DNA of 6,285 nucleotides from Acidobacteriaceae bacterium (GCA_003136335.1 PLEA01000641.1:1-6285); one strand, 5' to 3'; positions 1 through 4,791 are shown, counted from the stretch's first letter. Notes: a model not told the origin generated them from the letters alone. Made by a program: numbers and translations.

Positions 1-79
1 GGTTTCACGCAAAGCGTAAGGAGTTTGCCTGCCGGAGTTAGGTTGCGGCTCCCGAGCGGGATTGGAAGAGGTTTCACAC

Positions 80-111
80 CGAGCGAAACGCCGCTTTCAA
101 AGTTTCGCTCG
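80..111. repeat. 10-bp perfect inverted repeat
   Basis: The arms CGAGCGAAAC (80-89) and GTTTCGCTCG (102-111) are perfectly complementary around a 12-base loop. Neither strand carries a run of T after the stem, so this is not a typical intrinsic terminator. It lies 47 bases beyond the sigma factor stop codon and could stabilise the 3' end of that transcript or be a protein-binding dyad. The pairing is seen directly; the role is unknown. Confidence 0.55.
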
Positions 112-124
112 TGCACGTTCTGCT

Positions 125-141
125 GCGACTTCTTAAGTCGC
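125..141. repeat. Short stem-loop after the sigma factor gene
   Basis: The sequence GCGACTTCTTAAGTCGC forms a 7-bp perfect stem with a 3-base loop, 16 bases past the sigma factor stop codon. No T-run follows on the minus strand (the next bases are AGCAGAACG), so a terminator role is weak. Together with the inverted repeat at 80-111 it may form the folded 3' end of the sigma factor mRNA. Confidence 0.45.
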
Positions 142-157
142 TGGCAGCTCGCCAGGC

Positions 158-829
158 TTAGAATCCCGTGTTCTGCGCGGCTGCTAGATTTCTTGCGGAG
201 CGACGCCGTATTTTCGTCTTGGGAAACAAGCGCGCGCGCATTTTCAGCTTCGCTTTGTGGAACTGCGACTTTGAGTTGCCGATGGAACAATCGAGCAACT
301 GAGCGATCTCATGGTGTTGATATCCTTCCACCTCATGCAAGGCAAAAATCCTTCGGCAGCCTTCCGGAAGCTCCTGGAGGGCGCGGCGCAAGGCAATGCG
401 ATCGACGACGCCGGAGAGGTCGGGGTCGCTCTTGCCGAAATCGCGATGCAAGGAAGGAGACTCAGCATTGACGGGTTCATCCAAAGAAACTGTGGGCGGA
501 GATTTGCGCCGGCGAAGCTTCATCAGCACGGTATTGACGGCAACGCGATAGAGCCAAGTCGAGAAAGCAGCGTCCCCGCGGAATGAACCGACTGTGCGGA
601 AGACCTGCAGGAAAGCTTCTTGCGTCAGATCTTCGGCCTCGGCGACATCCTTGGTCATAAGCAAGCAGACCGAATAAACGCGATTCTTGTGTTGCTGGAA
701 TAACGTCGCGAAGGCTTGTTCGTCGCCTGCCTGCGCGCGCCTTACCAGGTTAATCTGGGAGTCATCGCGACCTTTGACGCTGGCCGGGAGGACGTTCGCT
801 TCTGTCGCAGAAATCACACAAGTTGCCAC
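158..829 (-). CDS. RNA polymerase sigma factor, ECF (sigma-70 family)
   Basis: A 223-residue extracytoplasmic-function sigma factor, which directs core RNA polymerase to a specific promoter set. Region 2 spans about residues 37-107 and includes the core-binding motif DLTQEAFLQVF (67-77) and the FSTWLYRVAVNT segment that recognises the -10 element. A linker of about 35 residues follows. Region 4 (about 143-197) carries the helix-turn-helix with CSIGNSKSQFHKAKLKMR, typical of RpoE-like ECF factors. The tail is short and basic (KTKIRRRSARN). The frame stays open upstream to 925, but a strong AAGGAG seven bases before the GTG at 827-829 fixes the start there; the extra 32 upstream residues do not resemble the family. 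No anti-sigma gene is visible after it within the window, so how its activity is controlled is unknown. The family is certain from the motifs; the regulon cannot be told. Confidence 0.93.
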   Translation of the reverse strand: MATCVISATEANVLPASVKGRDDSQINLVRRAQAGDEQAFATLFQQHKNRVYSVCLLMTKDVAEAEDLTQEAFLQVFRTVGSFRGDAAFSTWLYRVAVNTVLMKLRRRKSPPTVSLDEPVNAESPSLHRDFGKSDPDLSGVVDRIALRRALQELPEGCRRIFALHEVEGYQHHEIAQLLDCSIGNSKSQFHKAKLKMRARLFPKTKIRRRSARNLAAAQNTGF

Positions 830-836
830 GTTTGAT

Positions 837-842
837 CTCCTT
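837..842 (-). promoter_or_regulatory. Ribosome binding site deciding a GTG start
   Basis: On the minus strand AAGGAG lies seven bases before the GTG at 827-829. This decides the sigma factor start against the longer frame that runs up to 925, which has no comparable site. Confidence 0.8.
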
Positions 843-974
843 CTATCTGGAAAGTTCGCCCGTCGTAACTTCCGCGAGCATTGACAGCTTAGAAAAATAG
901 CGGACAACCTTCTATCAGGGCACATCTGTAAACGGATGCAGGAGACGCTGTAAGTCTCTCGTGCGATCGGGTAG

Positions 975-1006
975 AAAAAAGAAGATCCGCGCCGGGCGCG
1001 GATCTT
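975..1006 (-). terminator. Intrinsic terminator of the tonB-like gene
   Basis: The arms AAGATCCGCGC (982-992) and GCGCGGATCTT (996-1006) form a perfect 11-bp GC-rich stem with a 3-base loop. On the minus strand the stem is followed, after one C, by six T (975-980). It lies about 70 bases past the tonB-like stop codon and before the sigma factor gene. It therefore probably ends the tonB-like transcript and gives the sigma factor gene its own promoter, in the roughly 145 bases between terminator and start. I could not identify that promoter. Confidence 0.88.
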
Positions 1007-1075
1007 GGACTTACTTAGGTTGTGGGAGAAGGAACCGGCGTTTGTAGGGCAACAAACCGATTGACATTGAGCCCG

Positions 1076-2035
1076 TCAGTAAAGGTGAAATTCCACCTCC
1101 ACACTAATCTGCACGTCCACGGGCTTGCCATCCTTGAGGGCAGGGTGAAAACGCCACTGGCGAAGGGCTTCAAGCGCTTTTGCATCGAGCCCCAGGCCCA
1201 GACCGCGAACCACTTTTATATCGCGAGGCTGTCCGGCCGAGTCGATAATTAACCAGAGAACGCAGGTTCCTTGCTTCTTGGCCTTTCGCGCCTCTTCCGT
1301 ATAGTCGGGGTCGGGAGAAGAAATGGCTTCGGGCGCGGAAATGCCGCCACCCACCTTGTAAACTCCGCCACCGATTCCACCGCCGCTGCCTGCGCCAACG
1401 CCTGGCCCGTGACCCACGCCAACGCCGCCTCCCGAACCGGAACCGATGCCGCCGCCAGAACCGGTCCCATTAGAAGGAGGTGCCGAAGGCATTACGACCG
1501 CAGCAGACGTGCCCAGATTCAGCATCTTGTTTTCTGCCATGTGAACCTGTGGAGGAACCACAACCGTAGGTTCCACCGCGAGTCGAGGCTTTTCGTTGCG
1601 CATAACGATTGCAGGCGGAGTAATCTGCTGCATCGCCATCTTCGGCAAACGGCCTTTCGGCGCAGGCAGTTTATCGTGATCGCCGCCTCCTCCGCCGCCA
1701 CTGACCAATTTCTTGGCAGTCGGCAAAACATAAGTTTCCGGCGAAGGTGCAATCAACGTCACCGTCTGATGCTCTGCAACTCGCTGCACAATTTCATGCC
1801 CAAAGAAAGCACCGCTCACGAGCAGGCCAATTAGAGCTATGTGGACGATAGCGGAAACCACAACTCCATTGGCACGGTAGTTATTGTATTGTCCCCAGAT
1901 TTGTTCAGGTCCTTGGGAAACCCGCCCCCTGGGCCTGGGCTGCGGTCGCGTTGCATAACGGTTTCTAGTCATTGCTGGGGGAACCAGATTCAGAGCGGAC
2001 TCTCCGTTAAAGGCAGAATTTTGATGGCTCGACAT
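1076..2035 (-). CDS. Energy transducer TonB family protein
   Basis: A 319-residue TonB-type protein, which passes proton-motive-force energy from an ExbB-ExbD complex in the inner membrane to TonB-dependent outer-membrane receptors. In order: a cytoplasmic N-terminus (1-56) rich in Arg, Pro and Asn; one membrane helix (about 57-80); a periplasmic linker with a Gly run at 113-118, proline-rich stretches and a long Gly/Ser tract (about 190-231); and a C-terminal TonB domain (about 236-319) with PDPDYTEEARKAKKQGT, the VLWLIIDSAGQP strand and ALRQWRFHPALKDGKPV. These C-terminal motifs are typical of the family. The ATG at 2033-2035 is chosen because GAGG lies seven bases upstream; a TTG five codons earlier is less likely. 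No exbB, exbD or receptor gene is in the window. Such genomes usually carry many TonB paralogues, so the receptor partner cannot be named. Confidence 0.92.
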   Translation of the reverse strand: MSSHQNSAFNGESALNLVPPAMTRNRYATRPQPRPRGRVSQGPEQIWGQYNNYRANGVVVSAIVHIALIGLLVSGAFFGHEIVQRVAEHQTVTLIAPSPETYVLPTAKKLVSGGGGGGDHDKLPAPKGRLPKMAMQQITPPAIVMRNEKPRLAVEPTVVVPPQVHMAENKMLNLGTSAAVVMPSAPPSNGTGSGGGIGSGSGGGVGVGHGPGVGAGSGGGIGGGVYKVGGGISAPEAISSPDPDYTEEARKAKKQGTCVLWLIIDSAGQPRDIKVVRGLGLGLDAKALEALRQWRFHPALKDGKPVDVQISVEVEFHLY

Positions 2036-2042
2036 GTCGCGA

Positions 2043-2046
2043 CCTC
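2043..2046 (-). promoter_or_regulatory. Ribosome binding site of the tonB-like gene
   Basis: Minus-strand GAGG sits seven bases before the ATG at 2033-2035. It lies inside the alternative TTG-initiated extension, so it supports the ATG start. Confidence 0.6.
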
Positions 2047-2203
2047 GCAAACGTGAAGCACTGTTGATCTTGCAAATAGATGCGAAAAGTCAAGGCTGGG
2101 TTTGCAGAGCGGAACTGCTCCAGCATTAACCGACGAGGCGACTTTTGTTTACGAAACGTCATACTGACTGTTCTTTAGCCCACGATCCATTTGGACCACG
2201 GAG

Positions 2204-2245
2204 TATAAAAACAAATGGTGGGATGAAACTAGTTCCCACCATTTG
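2204..2245 (-). terminator. Intrinsic terminator after the DUF3309 gene
   Basis: The arms CAAATGGTGGGA (2212-2223) and TCCCACCATTTG (2234-2245) form a perfect 12-bp stem around a 10-base loop. On the minus strand the stem runs straight into TTTTTATAC (2203-2211). It lies 48 bases past the DUF3309 stop codon, so it ends the SYLF-DUF3309 unit and separates it from the tonB-like gene. No such T-run follows on the plus strand. Confidence 0.88.
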
Positions 2246-2293
2246 GGCTAGCCACAATTTCTGTGACTGGCAAACATCGAGAACAAATCCTTT

Positions 2294-2446
2294 TCATAGA
2301 CGGCCGGCCAGAAGCAATACCAAAACAACTACGACGATGAGTCCGAACCCACCGCTCGGGTAATATCCCCAAGACCGACTGTACGGCCAGGTTGGCAAAG
2401 CGCCGAGCAGCAGCAGGACCAGAAGCACTAAAAGAATCGTGTACAT
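2294..2446 (-). CDS. DUF3309 family small membrane protein
   Basis: A 50-residue hydrophobic peptide. It begins MYTILLVLLVLLLLGALPTW, continues through a polar PYSRSWGYYPSGGFG turn, and ends in a second hydrophobic run (LIVVVVLVLLLAGRL). Two short membrane helices around a central Tyr/Trp/Gly turn, together with the GALPTWPYSR and YYPSGG motifs, match DUF3309, a family of about 50 residues with no known function. The gene has an excellent ribosome binding site, AGGAGG, five bases before the ATG. It lies 64 bases after the SYLF gene on the same strand and is followed by a strong terminator, so the two are probably co-transcribed. The family assignment is from memory of its motifs; the length and both ends fit a complete gene. 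A membrane or stress role is only a guess from context. Confidence 0.88.
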   Translation of the reverse strand: MYTILLVLLVLLLLGALPTWPYSRSWGYYPSGGFGLIVVVVLVLLLAGRL

Positions 2447-2451
2447 TAAAA

Positions 2452-2457
2452 CCTCCT
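2452..2457 (-). promoter_or_regulatory. Consensus ribosome binding site of the DUF3309 gene
   Basis: Minus-strand AGGAGG, in the context GAGGAGGT, lies five bases before the ATG at 2444-2446. This near-perfect site is the best single argument that the 50-codon frame is a translated gene and not chance. Confidence 0.85.
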
Positions 2458-2474
2458 CAATTTCTTTAGTGATT

Positions 2475-2503
2475 CTGCCGCCGCGGCGAAGCCGAGGCGG
2501 CAG
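2475..2503. repeat. GC-rich hairpin between the SYLF and DUF3309 genes
   Basis: The arms CTGCCGCC (2475-2482) and GGCGGCAG (2496-2503) pair perfectly. After one mismatch the stem continues with CGGC and GCCG around a 3-base loop, giving 12 bp in all. It starts seven bases past the SYLF stop codon. On the minus strand no T-run follows (AATCACTAAAG), so it is unlikely to stop the SYLF transcript fully. It may instead protect the upstream mRNA or lower the amount of the downstream message. On the plus strand it is followed by TCTTTTCTT, which looks more like a terminator for antisense transcription. Confidence 0.6.
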
Positions 2504-2510
2504 TCTTTTC

Positions 2511-3260
2511 TTAACGTGACGCTGGCGCGGTTACGCTGTCGTCATTCTTGCTGGATTCCTTCTCACCCGAGTACTTCTTAACGGCGGACAGGAGAGGCTC
2601 AGCCGCCGCTGTCGCTTGCACTTTTCCGTTCAAAATCTCTTCGAAAGGCACCAGACTGCCGTACAGCAAGCGCGTTTCGTCCTTATCTTGAGTCAGAGCC
2701 GAACCGTTAAGATCAATTCCGGCGAAAAGACCGCGGGCGCGTGAATAAGTCAGCACTTCCGCTCTCAACTTGATATCAGTGTCCGCTCCTGCGTCACGGC
2801 CTACCGGGCCGGCAGCGGCAGAGGCATCGGCACCGAGTTTGAACTTGCTGGAAAGCAGGTGTTGCATACCCTGATCGTTGGTGACGATCATGACCAGGTC
2901 AACTGCCTGTCCTCCGAGTTGCAGACCCCAGCTTCCGCCAGTGATGGTGATCGGAGCTGGAGCGCTCCAACCAGTAGCAGTCCGACAGGTGGCTACACCC
3001 TTGCCGTGACTACCGCCGAAACCGACTGCAATCTTCACCATCGAGGGAATCACGGCGATGCATTTGGCGCTGCTCATGACCTTGTCTGGAATCGCTTTGT
3101 CCGGGACGGCCATGATTTCATTCAGGACATTGGCCGACGCTTCAATCCGCTTGTCAATGTCAGATCGATCTTTGGCAGCTGCCGAGTTGACGCCAATCAA
3201 CAGGGAACAAATGCTCAGCACCAGGAGGGATCTGGGTGCTACTGAAAAACTTCGTCTCAT
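2511..3260 (-). CDS. Secreted SYLF-domain (Ysc84-type) lipid-binding protein
   Basis: A 249-residue exported protein. Residues 1-29 form a signal peptide: basic start MRR, a hydrophobic core around LLVLSICSLLIG, and a probable cleavage after Ala29 (SAAA before KDRSD). The SYLF domain fills about residues 35-230. Family hallmarks are KCIAVIPSMVKIAVGFGGSHGKG cut here into KCIAVIPSM (66-74) and VGFGGSHGKGV (79-89), then GGSWGLQLGGQAVDLVMIV (108-126), FKLGADASAAAGPVGRD (140-156) and the ARGLFAGIDLNGS segment (175-187). In eukaryotes SYLF domains bind phosphoinositides; the bacterial role is poorly known, and here it presumably acts at a membrane from the periplasm. The tail (231-249) is polar and probably disordered. 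The ATG at 3258-3260 has AGAGGA eleven bases upstream, a rather long spacing. The DUF3309 gene follows 64 bases downstream in the same direction. Confidence 0.92.
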   Translation of the reverse strand: MRRSFSVAPRSLLVLSICSLLIGVNSAAAKDRSDIDKRIEASANVLNEIMAVPDKAIPDKVMSSAKCIAVIPSMVKIAVGFGGSHGKGVATCRTATGWSAPAPITITGGSWGLQLGGQAVDLVMIVTNDQGMQHLLSSKFKLGADASAAAGPVGRDAGADTDIKLRAEVLTYSRARGLFAGIDLNGSALTQDKDETRLLYGSLVPFEEILNGKVQATAAAEPLLSAVKKYSGEKESSKNDDSVTAPASR

Positions 3261-3280
3261 TTTGGTGTACGTCCTCTTCT

Positions 3281-3344
3281 GTGCTCCAATTCGAGCACTT
3301 GCTTATTGTTCTGCGTGAACAAAACTACCGCTTGGGGGAAGCGG
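3281..3344. repeat. Three tandem short inverted repeats upstream of the SYLF gene
   Basis: Three perfect 6-bp dyads with loops of 5-6 bases follow one another. They are GTGCTC/GAGCAC (3281-3298), TTGTTC/GAACAA (3306-3322) and CCGCTT/AAGCGG (3328-3344). Their centres are about 22-25 bases apart. They lie 21-84 bases before the SYLF ATG, in its leader or promoter. They differ in sequence, so they are not copies of one operator; RNA hairpins in the 5' leader are as likely. No function is shown. Confidence 0.45.
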
Positions 3345-3519
3345 GTTCTATCCAGCGGAAGCAGTAAACGGAGGGGTATCTTTCCCGAGAAATTAGGGGG
3401 TGAACAGGAGACGCGGGGAGCGTGAGGTCTTCTACCCTTTGCAGATACAGGGTACACAGTATTGTGGCTCGTGACGTAGCCCACTAATCTGCAATCTCTA
3501 CTCGACACAACGCCCCCCA

Positions 3520-3557
3520 AGCGGGTGCCGATCCTCTGGGACGGATTGGCACCTGCT
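3520..3557. repeat. 15-bp imperfect inverted repeat, fully paired only as plus-strand RNA
   Basis: The arms AGCGGGTGCCGATCC (3520-3534) and GGATTGGCACCTGCT (3543-3557) flank an 8-base loop. Thirteen positions are Watson-Crick pairs and the other two are G-T, which become G-U wobbles in plus-strand RNA but A-C mismatches in minus-strand RNA. No T-run follows on either strand, so it is not a typical terminator. It could belong to a plus-strand structured RNA or be the remnant of an inverted repeat. Confidence 0.5.
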
Positions 3558-3644
3558 CCTTCCAAAACAAGGGGTCTCCAGCGCTACAGGAATCGGGCTC
3601 CCCAAATACAGGCTCGCTCGGATATTTAGAAACATGTTCCTCCG

Positions 3645-3989
3645 TCACGATTGAAGGCGACCGACTTCAACTCGAAGGAAAATGTCGAGACGCAAGCGGT
3701 TGTAAATGCTCATGTACTGGTTGGCGACCCATACGAGAGCGAAAAACGCAACAATGTATCCCCGCCAATCCAGATAAAAAAACTTGTAGCGCGCGACAAA
3801 GAGTGCGCCGGCCGCGACGTCGTAGCTAAAGCAATACTCGCAGGTAAGTAAATAAAAGAACTTGCGGCGGATCAACGACCGGGCCTGGGCGCATTCCCTC
3901 TGGCAGTACTTGCGCGGCTCGCGAAACACTTCTTCATGCGTCACGGTCCAGGCGACACACGCGACCAGGATCCCCAATACCATGGCCAT
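3645..3989 (-). CDS. Small membrane protein with two cysteine pairs, function unknown
   Basis: A 114-residue protein with three likely membrane segments: about 1-17 (MAMVLGILVACVAWTVT), 44-67 (around FFYLLTCEYCFSYDVAAGAL) and 76-95 (RGYIVAFFALVWVANQYMSI). Between the first and second segments lies a polar stretch with CX3C (Cys29, Cys33). A CX2C pair (Cys50, Cys53) starts the second segment. This pattern could bind a metal or undergo thiol-disulfide exchange, but no known redox fold is recognised. The TCEYC context is faintly like the Cys motif in the DUF1360 family of small membrane proteins; I would not assign it on that. The ATG at 3987-3989 has AGGA eleven bases upstream; a second ATG two codons later is possible. 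The protein-like make-up (Trp, Tyr, membrane periodicity, charged loops) supports a real gene. No same-strand gene is close enough to suggest an operon. Confidence 0.7.
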   Translation of the reverse strand: MAMVLGILVACVAWTVTHEEVFREPRKYCQRECAQARSLIRRKFFYLLTCEYCFSYDVAAGALFVARYKFFYLDWRGYIVAFFALVWVANQYMSIYNRLRLDIFLRVEVGRLQS

Positions 3990-4419
3990 GCGACTTGCAG
4001 TCCTAATTCCATCAGCTTTTTAACGATGTGGGTGCGCCATAGGCAATTGAAACTTTGCCAGTACACACTTTCACCGATTCCAGTCCGGACGTTTTCTTTC
4101 TATTGTCAGTTTCGTAGGATGCTAGCGGCCGTGTCCTGAATAGAATTAGGAGTGACTGCACACGGCGGCCCTCGTGGGGACTTTGCAGTTTAACCGACTT
4201 GGAAGCCGTCCTTGGCCGCCGCATCCGCTTACCTGTGATCACCCCTACGGTTTCGTTCCTTACTACTAATCTCGCAAAACTCTACCGGCTCCAGTCGATG
4301 GTTCAATCCACGGAGCTACCGGAAGATTCGTCCGTAGATGTACCAATCGTCAAGAGTGCCCGCTTGCACCACGAACCTAGTGGAAGACGGTTGCCGGCAG
4401 GGGGGGACCAAGGAGATTA
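3990..4419. other. Gene-free region between divergent genes
   Basis: These 430 bases separate the minus-strand membrane protein gene from the plus-strand BON gene and should hold both promoters. I see no convincing -35/-10 pair, no strong hairpin and no RNA gene. Short frames on both strands (about 70 codons) lack ribosome binding sites and recognisable motifs. One of them, on the plus strand, ends with a TAATG overlap onto the BON start; it is discussed among the rejected items. Confidence 0.45.
4410..4415 (+). promoter_or_regulatory. Ribosome binding site of the BON gene
   Basis: AAGGAG lies four bases before the ATG at 4420 and thirteen before the in-frame ATG at 4429. The first spacing is short and the second long, so the site supports translation of this frame but does not settle which ATG is used. 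Confidence 0.65.
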
Positions 4420-4659
4420 ATGAGATCAATGAAGACCGTTTCTGTTTTATTAGTGGCTATCGCAATCGCGGCGACGCTGGCGTGCGCGGACAGGTCGAAA
4501 GCGCCCGATGTTGCAAGCGACATCCGGCACGCTCTGGACCAGGCTGGCCTGAACGACGTGAGTGTCAGTCAAGACCGAGACAAGTGCGTCGTGGCCCTCA
4601 CAGGCAAAGTAAGAACAGACGAGATCAACGCCACTACCAGGAATACTAATGCCCAGTAA
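4420..4659 (+). CDS. BON-domain protein, exported, apparently truncated
   Basis: A 79-residue protein. Residues 1-23 look like an export signal: MRSMKT, a hydrophobic core VSVLLVAIAIAATLA, then Cys22. The lipobox TLAC lacks the usual Leu at -3, so lipoprotein processing is uncertain. From about residue 30 it reads as the first half of a BON domain: DIRHALDQAGL, then VSVSQDRDKCVVALTGKV with the alpha-beta-beta pattern. BON domains of about 60-70 residues bind membranes or link envelope proteins, as in OsmY-like proteins. Here the domain breaks off: after VRTDE the sequence becomes INATTRNTNAQ and stops, without the second helix and last strand. Related proteins as I recall them are longer and often have two BON domains. 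Neither other frame resumes the domain, so a simple frameshift does not explain it; a deletion or rearrangement is more likely. Homologues usually start at MKT, making the ATG at 4429 possible. Confidence 0.65.
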   Translation: MRSMKTVSVLLVAIAIAATLACADRSKAPDVASDIRHALDQAGLNDVSVSQDRDKCVVALTGKVRTDEINATTRNTNAQ

Positions 4660-4765
4660 AGCATGGTTGTCTAGGCACGAACAGGTTGAAATCAAAGCCG
4701 ATGAGCAGAAAGTGGACGAGCAGAAGACGAGCGAGCAGAAGGTCGAATACCGCGAGGCTGCCTGA
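4649..4765 (+). CDS. Possible tiny coiled peptide with pentapeptide repeats (doubtful)
   Basis: A 38-codon frame that begins ATG at 4649, overlaps the last 11 bases of the BON gene, and has AGGA (4639-4642) six bases upstream, so it could be translated after the BON frame. It begins MPSKAWLSRHEQ; the middle is DEQKV, DEQKT, SEQKV in tandem, then EYREAA. It is strongly charged and probably helical. No family is recognised. It may instead be a leftover of a longer protein whose upstream part was lost together with the end of the BON domain. The plausible ribosome binding site and the clean stop are the only arguments for a gene. Confidence 0.25.
   Translation: MPSKAWLSRHEQVEIKADEQKVDEQKTSEQKVEYREAA
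4700..4744 (+). repeat. Three 15-bp tandem repeats
   Basis: Three imperfect units of exactly 15 bases (4700-4714, 4715-4729, 4730-4744) each share the core GAGCAGAA at 4703, 4718 and 4733. In the 4649 frame each unit encodes one pentapeptide: DEQKV, DEQKT, SEQKV. The length, a multiple of three, keeps that frame open. Confidence 0.7.
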
Positions 4766-4775
4766 GCGAAGCAAC

Positions 4776-4791
4776 CGCCGCACACGCGGCG
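4776..4791. terminator. Possible weak terminator between convergent genes
   Basis: CGCCGC (4776-4781) and GCGGCG (4786-4791) form a 6-bp GC stem with loop ACAC, followed on the plus strand by TTCTCTC. It lies between the plus-strand BON frames and the end of the minus-strand kinase gene, where a terminator is expected. The stem is short and the T-tract poor. On the minus strand it is followed by TTGCTTCGC, so it is at best weak for the kinase transcript. Confidence 0.35.

Larger units (their letters stand above)
1..157. other. Gene-free window edge downstream of the sigma factor gene
   Basis: After the sigma factor stop codon I find no convincing gene before the window edge. One minus-strand frame beginning with GTG at about 113 stays open to base 1, but it has no ribosome binding site and no recognisable protein signature. 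ECF sigma genes are often followed directly by an anti-sigma gene with a zinc-finger or single-helix start; nothing like that begins here. The stretch holds two perfect stem-loops, listed separately. The octamer GGTTTCAC occurs at 1-8 and again at 70-77. Confidence 0.5.
3261..3644. other. 384-base gene-free region rich in dyads
   Basis: No convincing gene lies between the SYLF start and the end of the small membrane protein gene. A minus-strand frame of about 100 codons (3257-3565) has no ribosome binding site, no recognisable motif and a composition unlike a real protein, so I do not call it. The region must hold the SYLF promoter and leader, but I see no convincing -35/-10 pair. It does hold three tandem short dyads near the SYLF start, a nested pairing at 3441-3492 (GCAGAT with ATCTGC, enclosing GGCT with AGCC), and a long stem at 3520-3557. 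Confidence 0.5.

Noticed and set aside
1..113. Open minus-strand frame from GTG at about 113 running off the window
   Set aside because: No ribosome binding site, it includes the 10-bp inverted repeat, and the roughly 38 residues show no signature. A real gene cannot be excluded without more sequence.
830..858. GAACTT, 16 bases, TCAAA on the minus strand, resembling a sigma-E type promoter just before the sigma factor gene
   Set aside because: Transcription from it would start at about the GTG codon and exclude the ribosome binding site, so it cannot serve this start. Treated as coincidence.
830..925. 32-codon upstream extension of the sigma factor frame
   Set aside because: It has no ribosome binding site, is Cys/Arg-rich and unlike the family. 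The GTG at 827-829 has AAGGAG at ideal spacing.
1040..1057. Small dyad GTTTGT/ACAAAC after the tonB-like stop codon
   Set aside because: Only 6 bp, with no T-run; the much stronger terminator at 975-1006 explains transcript ending.
1271..1834. Long plus-strand frame of 187 codons opposite the tonB-like gene
   Set aside because: It is the antisense shadow of a biased Gly/Pro-rich coding sequence: Arg/His/Ala-rich and without a family signature.
2088..2093. Minus-strand TTGACT as a -35 box for the tonB-like gene
   Set aside because: At 17-18 bases downstream the sequence is AGATCA/GATCAA, a poor -10 box. There is not enough to call a promoter.
3257..3565. Minus-strand frame of about 100 codons upstream of the SYLF gene
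   Set aside because: No ribosome binding site, no domain, Arg/Pro-rich random-like composition, and it overlaps the SYLF leader and several dyads.
4199..4420. Plus-strand frame of 73 codons ending TAATG on the BON start, suggesting translational coupling
   Set aside because: Its candidate starts (TTG 4199, ATG 4298) lack ribosome binding sites, the protein has no recognisable feature, and the BON gene has its own site. The overlap is probably chance.
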